DNA of 64,000 nt from Lytechinus variegatus (taxonomy: Eukaryota; Echinodermata; Echinoidea; Temnopleuroida; Toxopneustidae). Shown here piece after piece: positions 23,691 to 36,100 of this stretch (positions are counted from its first letter, which is position 1; every line of letters starts with the position of its first letter). Under the pieces are notes generated by a model. It searched no databases. It was given only the letters and a program-made list of their open reading frames with translations, and had not been told where the DNA came from. A program made the position numbers and the translations under genes. Location of the stretch: positions 3,431,059 through 3,495,058 of the forward strand of contig NC_054744.1 in NCBI RefSeq assembly GCF_018143015.1. Direction: 5' to 3'.

Positions 23691-26519
23691 ATATAGGCAG
23701 GGATTGTACATTTTTAACGCTGTTTTTTTAAACATGTTTCAAAACTTGTTTGAAGGCACCCGGGTTTTTTTTACAAATTTTAAAAACGCGTTTTAAATCA
23801 CCATTCGAACTTGTATATTGCTCATGTTGTAAATTAAGATATCAACAGCCTGTAGATTAAATCATTAACTGAAAATAGCATTAATCATTGAAAAAAATAA
23901 AACGATTCGGAAAGGTTCAAAACAATAAAAATAGGTTTTATTTGTTTATTATTATTTTGGGGGGATAATAAACGTTTAACCTTTTTATTAAAACCCTGCT
24001 CATAGAATTCGTTATTGTGAGGGGGTGGGCTACCACTAAGAAAAAATATATCGAAAGGATCAGAAGGCGTGTAATCCTCTTAAATGAGACGATGCGTTCG
24101 TCAATAATTATGATCGAAGGATAACCAAACTGAAGGAAAACATAAATTGGAATTATCATTAAATCAAATTATTAAGAACATACAACGCATATGTATATCA
24201 CATTTCACAAGCTATAAAAATGAAAAAAAGTTGGATTATTAAAATTCAATGATTTCTATGAGATATTGCATCAAACACATAATTTATACAGAGATAGATA
24301 AATTGAATTAAAACAAACAGAATGGAAAAGGCGTTATGATCAGCAAGAGAAATGGTGAGTCTGTGTGGCTGAAAGGAATATGGGTTAAATAAAAATAGAA
24401 AAGAGCAAGAAGGTTGGAAAAAGGAGCAAAGCAAATGAAAAGGAAGAAAAGAGAATATGAGGGGAAATAATGTATATAAAAAGCAAATAGCATATGTTTA
24501 AACAAAAAAAAAAAAAAGACGTAACATTTTATGATTCTTCGGTCAAAGACCATCATGCACTTGGTGTGATTTCATGCGTCTTGTGGAGATTTTATTTCAC
24601 CTCTGTTGTTTGCTATATCTATTTCAACACAACGATGCAAAAAAAAATATTGATTTATATAATCTATTCATAGATTGAGAGAAGGATAGGGAGAAAGCGG
24701 GGGGTAATTTACCAACAACTCTTTCAGACACGTTATAATCCGTCGGAAATAAAATTGCATGCTGATTTCGGGCAATTTTTATATTTTGTTATATTTATGC
24801 CATAGTGGCATCTATGAACCCCCCCCCCCTCTCTCTCTCCCTCTCTTTCTCAATTCCCCTTAAGCATCGCTAGCTCCTTTCGTAAAGCATGTTTCCTCAA
24901 TAGCCAAGTCCCTTGGAACGGACCTTATGCTCTCGATCCCGTTGTTATTTTAATAAAAACGTTCATTTTTCCTTTGCAATGCAGTAGAATAGTCGTTACC
25001 AGTTAACCTAATTAACACCTCCCCACTAGCGTACCCTAAGGGGGGGGGCAGGGGATGCAGACTGTCCCCCTTGACGAGCCACAACTGATCCAGGGGACGT
25101 GCCCCCACCCCCTTTTGAGAAGCAAAATTAATAATTTGTAATGTAAAAATGCAATGAAACAGATGTGTGCCCCCTCTTTTGAACTTGAAGACCCCCTTTT
25201 TTTGCTTATCAATTCTTTTTTTCTGGTACGAAATCTCCTTTATTTGTGGTTGAAGAACTGGGTACGCCGAGCTGAACCTCCCTCAGCGCCGCGCGCACTA
25301 CCACATACACATTTTGTACATGCCTTGAAAGCATGACACCGGAGGAGTTCGATCCATTTTCGCGCGCTGGACACGGCTCACTGCGCGCGGACTCTCCAAA
25401 CCATCTTATTCAATGAATAACTGTTCATTTGAAAGTATGCTTTACTTCACTGCGCGGAAAAACAATTTATAATAACTTAATATTTAAGTAATCCTTTAGT
25501 GATATACTGTATATGTGTAAAATATGTATATTTTGTTTCCAACATCTATTTAGTTCCAATATAACGGAGATTTGTGACCTTCGTTTATGATTTGTATCCA
25601 CCGTCCTGTGACATCATCACTGGTGTTATCAAACGAATGGAAACGAAACTTCTTTGAGATCAATATATTCAATTCATCATAACAAATAGAAGACTCAATG
25701 ACTTTCAGTTGCACCGCCTTTGTAGCATTCGTATATCGATCTCACAGAGCAACCAATGTACCACGTGTTCAAATGCCCGTCTACCATAATCAAATCGGGA
25801 ACATTTTCATTTGTTACGGGATAAACTCCAAGGAATTAGAGGTAATTTACCTAATAGGAGGATTTTTGGATTAAATCAGTAAGTATAACCGTTTGTTTTA
25901 TTATTAAGATAATCAGTTTTAAAGTCTTTGTCACGCGTGAGTTTTAATGAAACATATTGTTCAAAGAACAACACTTGGATAGTTGCATCGATATTATAAA
26001 ATGTTATTGGCCTTATCTTAGTGCTGTAAACAGGTAAAACGTGTCCATTCTCAGCTTATTTTGAACAGGAGTTCCTCTTGGCAAATTAAGCCCCGAGGAA
26101 TTTTTTTAGTTTGTACTAAAAGTTCTGGGGAGGTTATTTCAAAACGAGTTGCATTTTGATGCGATTCAAATTTTCAAACTATGAATACACTCATATACAG
26201 GATTGCTCTACATAACAAAATTATTAATTGAAACAATGTTCATGATATATTGTTCATCTAAGACCATTTTAGGGGGAAAAGCAAATACACAATCAATACA
26301 TTGTTAATTTTTATAGTTTTTACCGATCACCTTAAAAGAGTATGCATTTAGATTTACTTTAAGCGACGAGCGATACACCTTCATAAAGAAAATACAATTT
26401 CAGAAACTAAACCCATTTTTTTAATATTCATATGAATATTGTAGGTAATCCCAAACTTCCCTGCCAATAAGCAGGGTTATACAATACACGTATTTTAAAA
26501 GAACATTCACGTATATACT
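23691..26519. other. Gene-free AT-rich spacer with a G-rich element tip
   Basis: Poly-A and poly-T tracts, a C/CT run near 24825-24850, and a G-run sequence GGGGGGGGGCAGGGGATGC near 25040 that resembles the inside of the hAT-type ends elsewhere in the window. No exon or RNA gene is recognised. Confidence 0.45.
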
Positions 26520-26725
26520 GTGCAGCAATGTGCTGCACTCAACCCAGGTGAGGTAAATGGGTACCTGGCAGGAATTTATTCCTTGAAACGCAGCGCGCAT
26601 AACAGCTGCACTGCTAAAGCCATGCTGCATATACTGCTGTAGAGCGCTTAGAGACTTTTTGCTGGTAGGTCCATGGACAAAGTAAGTATTAAGCGCTATA
26701 TAAGCAAGTATAATTATATTGTATT
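26520..26725 (+). mobile_element. 3' part of a SINE, same family as 61.8 kb
   Basis: GGTAAATGGGTACCTGGCAG, then AGCGCTTAGAGAC and AAGTATTAAGCGCTATATAA with an AT-rich tail. The same order occurs inverted in the full copy at 61.80-62.16 kb. The tRNA-like head is missing or unrecognisable. Confidence 0.65.
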
Positions 26726-26784
26726 GAGAAGCAAATACAATTCAACACATATTATTAAGATATGATTGGCTAAATAGGATAAAG

Positions 26785-27040
26785 CATTTGCGGCGGAAGC
26801 CAAAAAATTTAGGAGGGGTCCACCTAAAATTGTTGAATGTACCATCCTACATTTTAGTAGAGGATCGCCAAAATTTTTTGAAAAAAAAGTCATCAATCTA
26901 AATTTTAGGGGGTACACGTGAATTTAGGGGGACGCAGGAAATAAAATTGACAAGCAAATTAAAAGGTTATACAAAAAAAATTAAGGGGGGACCGTCTCCC
27001 CACCTCAAATTTAGGGGGACAGGTCCCCCAATAGGATGAA
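26785..27040 (-). mobile_element. hAT-like miniature element fragment (GGCGGAAGCC family)
   Basis: The sequence GCGGCGGAAGCC, AAAATTTAGG and GGGGGACAGGTCCCCC relates it to the complete 235-bp element at 42.91-43.14 kb. A matching right tip and target duplication were not found. Confidence 0.5.
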
Positions 27041-27188
27041 GTATGCGGAAAGAGACAAGTATGACAAGGCAGTGGAAGAGAAAAGTGACATTTGAAATAT
27101 GGAAAGAGTATGTCTGGGATCAGAAAGTAGGAAAAATCCGTAAGAGTAACCATCACTTTGTGATATAGATAACCTGTAAACGTAACCA

Positions 27189-27306
27189 GCATTGGCGGAC
27201 CGTGACCCAGAGGAGACAAAGCATTAGAGTGGCAATGCATAGTTCACAACAAGGCAGTGCCCCCCCCCCCCCCTGCTTTGTCTCCTCCAGGTCACGGTCC
27301 GCCACT
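27189..27306. mobile_element. 118-bp foldback element, 34-bp arms
   Basis: The left arm CATTGGCGGACCGTGACCCA continuing to GAGACAAAGCA is mirrored by TGCTTTGTCTCCTCCAGGTC and ending GGTCCGCCACTG. A run of 14 C lies between the arms. No clear target duplication. Confidence 0.7.
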
Positions 27307-27928
27307 GAAAAGAAGAGCCTATAAAATGATTGCTTATAGGCTAATTATGTTTTAGTTATGAGAAATATTTCCATTATGTTATCAAGTCGGTTCTTTATTT
27401 ATATATTTATTTCACCAACATCTCAATATTGATTATAATAATAATAACAATAATGATAATACACATATATATATAAGATTATATTTGGTGTCATTCCACA
27501 AGTAATCTGGTGAATGGAATGATAAGCCATCCCATCTCTTCCTCCCACAGGGCTATTGTTTGTCGCCATTACTCTTTTAATAGCATACTTATTTCAACAA
27601 TGGTCAGATGGTAGTATGTATGGGTAACTTTTGAATCTTGAAATAGAACTGAATATGAATATCATAAAATATCACGTAATAAAAATATAGTTTATCAATT
27701 TAAAATGTTTAGACTAACACTTCGCTATATATATATTCATTTATTATCTGTATCTACATCATGACCAAGTTACATTATTGATATAATTCACATTATGGTT
27801 TTTTTTAAACTACACTCTATAGAGTTATACAGTAGGTGCAAAAAGTGTATTTTCAAATTGTACTATTAGATTTTCGTCACTTGATAAAGAGTTGCAGCGG
27901 CACTCGAAAGCTCGTGAACTTGTAAGCT

Positions 27929-28012
27929 AGTGAACACTTTTTGCGAGAGTGATCACGAATTTCCTATAGAAAGCCAGTGAACACTTTTTGCGAGAGTGAT
28001 CACGAATTTCCT
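27929..28012 (+). repeat. 47-bp tandem duplication
   Basis: AGTGAACACTTTTTGCGAGA, continuing to GTGATCACGAATTTCCT, starts at 27929 and again at 27976. Confidence 0.85.
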
Positions 28013-28574
28013 TGTTGACCATAGTAGATTGCGAGACAAATGAATACCCTCTAGCGATTATTTCAATCCGCAATAATGAACCTATTTAGTATTAGATTTT
28101 TTTGTTGAAAATTTGGGCCCAAAATAAATCATCCATTGAAACATATTAGTTTTGATTAAGAGGGAAAGGTACTTTTTCTGTAGTTGAATGGACTTGTGTC
28201 AGATCAGTTTAGGTTCGAATGTACCCTGGAATCTTGTTGCTTCCTCTGCATGGGGAAGTTTAAACATTTATGTAGGATGGCCTTGATCTACACCTATTTC
28301 CTACACCTATAACACGAACACTTTTTTCATAAATGTTTTATCACCATCATGATCCTCGTAGGTGGCTAAGATTCTACGTTTTCTTTTCCTGGCAAGCCCC
28401 TCTGTACTGTTTTATTTTAATTAATTTCGATAAAGCCAGTTCTATGTAGCTAGTTTATCCTTTCTTCAATTATGCTATGGATTCTTATGTTTGACATGCC
28501 TTGTGATATATTTGACCTTGTGGGGTTACAATACTTTGTTTTATGAGAACGGAAACCAATAAAAACAAATACAC

Positions 28575-28810
28575 CCTTAAAAACAAATTGGGTTAAAGTG
28601 CTCCATGAGGGTAATTATGTGCCCAACCAGAGTTGGGTATTTCTTCTGGGCATTTTCATTTATCCAGTGTGATAAAAGTTTACCCATTCTAAAGAAATTG
28701 CTGCTTTTTTTTACCATACTGGACAATATGCTTCCCGCATTGGGTAAAACACTGCCCCCAAATGGGGTGGACACATAATAACCCTCGTGGTGGTAAAAAT
28801 TTTACCAAAT
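28575..28810. mobile_element. Imperfect inverted-repeat (MITE-like) element
   Basis: GAGGGTAATTATGTGCCCAA near 28606 is mirrored by GGGGTGGACACATAATAACC near 28765, with further partial pairing outward. The arms are diverged. No clear duplication. Confidence 0.45.
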
Positions 28811-31497
28811 ATTTTTACAGTCAATACGCGGGGTCACATTCATAAAAAGACATAATTGTATCTCACGGTGGGTGACGCAATGGCACTTTGAACATTAGGG
28901 TGTACTTAGATGCACCATAGATAACTGAGCACGCGAGGTGACACCTTCCTCATCTACGTTCGTAAACTAGTTTAGTGGAAACTAGTTTAAATGATAAGGC
29001 TCGAAGTGATTGTAAGTGTAAGAGGTCTTCCAAACCAGTTTGGAAGACCACATCGCGATGTGCATGGGGCCTTCAAGACCGCTTTGCATCCTTAAACCGG
29101 CTTTCTTGCCAGCCGTTCCCATCAAGAATATAATTTTTAATTCAATTCAATTAAAAAAAATCAATGACCAACCCGTTCTTCCCCGTTCCTAATCTCCTGA
29201 TTTTGAAGACCCCAATTTCATATCAAATTCCAGTTCCCAAGCTCCCTCCATTTTCAGAGGGCCATCTAACTTGTTAGTTCTTGTCTTAAGCCCCTCATTT
29301 CATATCAAAGCAACTTCCGTTCTGAAGGGTATGGTTTCAGATTCCCCCTTTTTAGGGGGGGCACACACCCCCACCCTTTCAAATTCCGAGCACCCCACCC
29401 CCTCCGAATTTTTTTTTTTTCATTAAAGAAAATAAAAGTGTTTTCATTGATGTGTCGAATGCGACAATTGCCAGTAAGAAAAGCTGGAATTTAAGTAAAT
29501 CTTACATTTCCTTCATCTACATGTATATTACAATCCCCCTCATAATTCGTTCACATGAAAGAAATCAAGTGGCATTTGTATCCTTCTCCTTCCTTTAGTA
29601 CCGCCCCTTTTCCACATTCATTTTTTTCAGTAAAGAAAATACCTTTGTTTGTTCGAAAGACTTTATCATAGAATGACCTTTTACTTTGGCCCTGGCTTTA
29701 AATGACGTAAGTTCATGATAATGTGTGTCAACGGCTGTTTAATATAGGCCTATATACTATTATTTACTTTGTACCACGGTCATACGTGTGATAATGACCT
29801 ATTCAAGACCTCGACTAATATGACTTTGTTTTATAGAGGCCAATATCATTCAAAGACTGACATGCAGCCGATGATTTTTGTTACCATATAAGAATGCTGG
29901 CAAGATTCAGACGATCATTAACACATTGAACACGTCGTGGCTTCATACTGTTTGCTTGAGTCTCTTACAAAGGAGTTACTAGTTTTCAAACCACGTACTA
30001 ACTTTCATAAATTTGTCATTGATTGGATAAGGATGATCCAGAGCTTATAAGACATTGATTTATTTCGTATTTTGGATCCGCAGCATCATGTAAGTGTAGT
30101 CATTTGTGGCTAAAATATCTTTTATATTTTCCCTTTTCTTCTTCTTCTTTTTTCTTCTTCTTCTTTTTTCTTCTTTTTCTTCTTCTTCTTCTTCTTCTTC
30201 TCCTCCTTTTCTTTTCCTTCTTCTTCCCCTCCTTCTCTTTTCCTTCTTCTTCTCCTTCTACTTCTCCTCTTTTCCTTCTTTCCTTCTTCTTCTTCTTCTT
30301 CTTCTTCTCATCATCATAATCATCATCATCATTGATAATATTATTATAAATATTCTTTTTAATAATTTTATTATCATCCATTATCATCATCGTGATCTGG
30401 ATGTCGGAGATTATTGTCCATGCAGCCCAAGCACTTGCTGTAACTATGTATCTTATCATGTCGAAGAAAAAAAAGCCCCAAATTTATCAGTATAAGATCA
30501 TAGTAATCATCTCTAATAACCATTTACCTCCCCCCCCCCTCCCACACACTCACACACCTCTTTGCACTATCTTGCATAAAAATGTTTTATGCGACGATGA
30601 TAAAATTAATGATTCGGCAAACACTTGTTTTTAAATTTAACAGCATGTCAATAAAACATATCGTTAATCATCATCAATTCGTCAATGTGTATTGTAAAAG
30701 CTCATAAAATCCTATATTTCTGATCAAGGTTAGGGACTCTGGTAACAATCATTTGACTTTGACAATAAATGCACAGTAAATACACAATAAAAGCGTCTTA
30801 TACTACCCCAGTCCTGTGTCATAAATATTTGTTTTAATCACAATTTCTATGACAAATTTACAAAGAGCCAATCAAATTTAATGATTTTAGTAGCTTTAAA
30901 GTGTTATTGCGAATTTGAATAAAACATATTTTAAATGAAACTGGTCTTTGTTCACTTAATGTTCTGATAGACTTTTAATATTTGTAATTTAAAAGTTGAA
31001 AACTGTTTTTTTATTTCCAAAAATTGTTAAAACACTTGAATTTAAAAGTGTGTATAGGTTTTGGTTGTTAATAACGTTTAAACGCAATTGATATTGAAAT
31101 AAGATTAAGTAAAAGAAAGGGCAAACATTGTTTTATGTTCTTACGACATATTCCGAGAACCAATGTGTAATGAAAGCACAAAAGAGATAATTCAGAGGCT
31201 AAATTATCTCAAAATATTTTACATCATTTAAAGCAAGCATATAAAACTATCATACATGAAAATTGCTGATGATCAGTTTTTGTATGAACAACACTTTGGG
31301 CGTTTATGGCGATCATAACTATAATTGATCTGCCCATAAAGCATGATAAGCCATGCGGTCGATTACAGAAATTAAAGCACGCGTGGTCTACTTGATAGCG
31401 ACCCAATTTCAAGAACAGGTATTAACTGGTAGCCGTTTTATTGATAGAACAAAAATTGGATGATTCCATTTGTTTGTAATATTTATTATATATTTTT
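28811..31497. other. Gene-free spacer with microsatellites
   Basis: It holds a CTT/TCC-rich and (ATC)n tract at about 30125-30385 and a C run near 30530. Long frames across 30104-30495 are compositional artefacts. No exon is recognised. Confidence 0.5.
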
Positions 31498-31875
31498 TCG
31501 CTGATGTGGTTTACGGTACACCATGTGGAGTGTTATAGAAACAGTGGATAGAAGAAGAGAAGAAATGGATAGGCGAAAAAGGGGAGTCTTCCACTCCTGA
31601 AGACGGACAGTTAACCTGTCCGAAACGTCGAGTCTCTCTAGTCTACTGCTCATCATCTCTACTCGCCGATTCAAGCCAGCATCTCCTCATTAGCTCTACT
31701 ACTCTAGCTGTTCTCAACTCATCAATCTCTTCTGGTTTACAGTCCTTTCAGGACTACTTTCAAGAAAGAATACTCTACTCTCAAATCTCCACATTCTCGC
31801 CTATCCACTTCTTTTTTTCTTCTATCCACTGTTTCTATAACACTCCACATGGTGTACCGTAAACCACATCAGCGA
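31498..31875. mobile_element. 378-bp foldback element with long terminal inverted repeats
   Basis: The left arm TCGCTGATGTGGTTTACGGT, continuing through GTTATAGAAACAGTGGATAG, is mirrored exactly or nearly so at the right edge (CTATCCACTGTTTCTATAAC to AAACCACATCAGCGA). The arms are close to 90 bp. The interior carries the hammerhead-like motif annotated separately. Confidence 0.85.
31593..31633 (+). ncRNA. Hammerhead-ribozyme-like motif (possible Penelope-type remnant)
   Basis: Core box CTGAAGA (31597-31603) fits CUGANGA. Stem II is GGACAG (31605-31610) paired with CTGTCC (31616-31621). GAAAC (31622-31626) and GTC (31627-31629) follow, and flanking ACTC (31593-31596) pairs with GAGT (31630-31633) as a short stem I. 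Stem III is minimal, as in the dimer-acting hammerheads reported in Penelope-like retroelements. One extra C (31604) between CTGAAGA and stem II is non-canonical and may weaken or abolish activity. Confidence 0.4.
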
Positions 31876-33132
31876 TTGTACATGCCACCATGCAAACCTT
31901 CAAACAACATCTAATATTTCTTTATTTCAAAGTTGCTTGAAAAAAAAAGAAATCGCATTTTTCAAACATGCGCTGCTCCTTTGTCATTTTGAAATTGATA
32001 GACTATACCCAAAGTTACAAAAATACCAATTACGAGAAGGTAGGTGATCTTTTATCGCCCACACCTATAAACGATATCTTCTCAGTATAATAAATATGTC
32101 AACAAACGGACGAGAATATTCTTAATCCAGACTCACCAAAGAACAAACGAATACTATAAAAGTAAGAAATATATTTCAACTATATATATGAAAAAATAAA
32201 TTATGGTTTACTTTTGTCAAAGAATTGAAATTAAGATTAGATATCAACAAGATTCTGATGAAAAGAAGAAAGAAAGAAATGTGTAATTTGCCTGTTGCTT
32301 TGGAAATGTATCTATGAGTTTTGTTTAAAAATGATGTGTATATGAAATGAATTTTTGTTGAAAATAAATGCCCCTGTTATGGGTGAAAGAGAAAAAAAAT
32401 ATTTCAACTATATACCTAGAACTATACCAAATTGTTGAATTTATAAATAATAACAAAAAAAACGGAACCGAATAAAAAAAATGTATCTTCAATCTGGGGC
32501 CCCTTTCATAAAGGACTTGTAACTGTTGTAACTTTATCATGGTTCGTTTGAATCAAATTCACTTATGAGGGGTAGTTTTAACCAAGTTTACATACAGTTT
32601 ATGATAACAGACATACGTGATTTTCTTTAATTATGATCGTTTCCATACAAGGCACGTGTAATGTGCCCTTGAGAAACACGTTAGTGGCTTCCGCAACATA
32701 GAGATAGGCCAATGACACATTTTTAGGCCTATGCATGCACCAGTGGGGCGAATCCAAGGGGGGGGGGGTTCATCCGGCCCGTGCCCCCACCCCTTGAGAG
32801 CCGTAGTCAATATTTTTGATGCAATTTTACTAACGATATTTTGTCTGAATAAGAATAATTTTATTCTTGAGATGGAATGCGGTATAGCAGAAAACTGGTT
32901 GGCATATTGCCCTGTTCCCCATGCAAACATTTTTATCATACTTTTAAAAATAAGTCATTGATCATATTTACCGTTTTAACGGTCTGCAATCAGTAATATA
33001 TCCCCAGTCTGTAAATGTAACCAATCAGATATCTTCATTCGTTAAATGCAGTTAATAGTACAACTATCGCCTGGTAAGTCTAACCATGGTCTTCCTATTA
33101 TGAACTTTGTTTAGACCTGTCATCACGAAGGG
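31876..33132. other. Spacer with partial element ends upstream of SLC10 copy 2
   Basis: GGGGCCCCTTTCATAAAGGA near 32498 resembles one end of the foldback element at 38.48 kb. CAGTGGGGCGAATCCAAGGG near 32742 with a G run resembles a hAT tip. No exon is recognised and no TATA box is evident before 33133. Confidence 0.45.
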
Positions 33133-36100
33133 ATGGAGTATTCATTGATAACCACGGAGTCGATGATGCCGACGACGATGATGAACTTGTCGATGAATGG
33201 GACGAACGGGAATGAGACGAGAGGCTACACTGGCCCCGACCTTAAGCTAGCCACCAAGGTCATCCACATGATCATCCTCATCTTTCTCATGATCTCCATG
33301 GGATGTACACTGAACTACAAGGATTTTCAAAAGACGGTAAGAGGAACTTACTTTACTTCTACATGTACCTCCAGAAAGAAAAACGCGTATTGCAAGTCAT
33401 GTTTGAGCCTCTCTTGGACAATATTTCGATTGATTTCTCGATTAGAGAGAGAAAAAAAAATAATCTGTGTTTTTTTTTCAGGAATCCCAGCCATGATACT
33501 CATTTCAAAAGTGTATAGCTAATAAGGGGCAGATCCAGGAAAATCCTAGATCTGCCCCTTATTAGCCTATTAGGTATAAGTTGCTTTCTCAATTTTCGAA
33601 ATACCGTAGCTTAAATAAATATTCACCAATTTGGCTTGATATTTTCTTCCACAATTGACCAACATCAATGTGGAAATATGATTTATTTATCCAGTCATGC
33701 ATACACATTAATTCATCAAATATCAAATAAAAAAAGTGACATGAGTCTTTTCTGTATTTCTTTTTCTTGGGTAAAACAGAAAAAAAAATATTTAAATTAA
33801 TTATTTGAGTGTGCTCACCACTAAACAGTGACATCATTACAAAAATCTCGTACCAAGTATGGGGAAGATAAACGTTGCTGAAATTTAAAAAGAAAAAAAA
33901 AACCAAATTGACACATTTAGGAACGGTGACAGTTTTGAATTGAGCTAACGTAACTGAATTTCAATATGTTGTATTTTTCATTCATATTTTTAAGACATCA
34001 TTTTTTTTATGGAATGAGATTTTTACGGCATAAAATTCGTCATGTTTTAATAAATATATACTTAATCTAGATTCGTTCTCTTTGTTTTGCTCCAGATCCG
34101 TAAGCCAGCTGGTTTCTTCGTTGGTATGCTCTGCCAGTTCATCCTGATGCCCTTGCTAGGGTTCTGCATTGCACTAGCGTTTAAATTGCATGCAGCGGGG
34201 GCTCTCTCGCTCCTGGTCCTGGCCTGCTGCCCCGGCGGTACACTCTCGAACCTCTACACCTATTGGGTGGATGGGGATGTGTGTCTCAGGTATGAAACAA
34301 TATCGTTATCAAGATTTCCTTCACTCTCAGGAGGTGACTGCTCCCTGCGATTTTTTAAGTAATCCAAAAAAGGGCCGGCAAGAGGGTTTTAAGAAATAGC
34401 GTGCGGGAATTAAACCATGGAAAAAGAGAAATTTTGAGTCATGTTGTGATATTCTGTCATGTTTTTTTCTCAAAATTTTGATTATGAAAAAGATGACTTT
34501 ACTGAGTCATAACAAAAACTTTTGACATCTAACCAGGCGCTCGGCAAATTAGAAAAGAGAGAGGTAACGATAGCAGGGCCCGTGTAAATACGGTACTTAC
34601 CCTTACATTCAATTAAAATATCATCACTTTCTCTCTACACTCTTAAAAATGTTGGACAACATACTGTCCATACAACAATAAGCTAAAACCTTATCCAATT
34701 CTGTGTAGGTTGAAACCAGTAATGTGTGCTTGGGTGAGAACTACACAGTACTGGTTGAAAACTACCCGAAGTTGGATAATTTTTTAACCAATTGTTGTGT
34801 CAGTATGTTGCCCAACATTTTAAGAGTGTAGATTATGCCCTTTTTCAAGCACATTTTACAGTTTGTAAAATCTGAATGATAAACAATATATGTCAAGGGC
34901 ATTTTCTCAAATTGTGACAGGCTCTTATACTTAATATTTTTAACTTCTCTCTCAATATCGCTGTATCTATCTCTCACTCTCCGTCTCTCCCTGATCGTTT
35001 CTATCCAATAGCGTATGCATGACAGCAGTGTCCACGGCAGTGGCTATCGGGATGATGCCCCTGAATCTCTTCATCTATAGCCGAGTATGGACGGACGACA
35101 AGGCGGTCATCCCGTACGTCAACATCGTCACCACTCTCGTGATCATCCTCGTACCGGTCGCCTTCGGCGTGTTCCTCAACTGGTGGAAGAAATGGCTGAC
35201 GAAGCATCTTACAAGGGTAAGGATAAGTGATGATGATGACGAGGAGGGTTATCATGATGGGTTCTTGCATGTGCTGGTATCCGCTTCTGCTTGGTGACCA
35301 TGGCGCTTAATCGCTCAAATAACAGGAAATGTCTCACAGACTTGTCACATGACTTTAAACAATGCTAATAGAATCATCATTCAGTTTAAATACTGTCCTA
35401 GTATGTCTGTTATTCTTACGATAATGTTGGAATGGGAAACAGAAAGGTATTAAGGTAAGTGCATCGTTCCACTGGCGATTTGTCATTCGCCAAGAGCAGG
35501 GGCGTCGATCCATTTTTCAGATGGGGGGGGGGGGTCATGAATCAACGTTCCAAAGGCACTCGATCACAAAAAAGGAACAAACTCACTCAAACACATAGGT
35601 GTACATATATATATTTGTATGACTCATGAGATAGAGACACATATCTCACCAACAAATAAATGCGGGCGCGAAGCGCGAGCTGAAATTTTTTAGTATACTG
35701 ACATGAATACAGGAAAAAGGTCCCTGGTCACAGATAATGTGAGTGCCGAGAGCGAACTGAAATTTCTTTATATTCTGACCTGAAAGCTTGATATTCTGAG
35801 CATTTTTTGTACCAATGATTAAGACGGGTATCTAAAAGAACAGTAGATGCGAGCGCGAAGCGCGAGCTGAAAATTTAATTGACGCTTTTGATAAAGAACA
35901 AGATATATATCTAACAAAAGATTATTACAAATCGAAGCGGGAGTTCTGGCGAGGTTTAGAACTGAAAACGGGACATTGTATTTACCTATTTAATCATGGA
36001 AAGTATGGGTTTTTAGCTACATAAAATGATGCGAGCGCGAAGCGTGAGCTGAAAATTTTTATATTCCAATCTAAAAAGCGAAAATTTTTAGCACAATCTT

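Noticed and set aside
30100-30495. 119-129-codon frames rich in Lys/Glu or Phe/Ser
   Set aside because: Microsatellite composition only; no splice or codon evidence.
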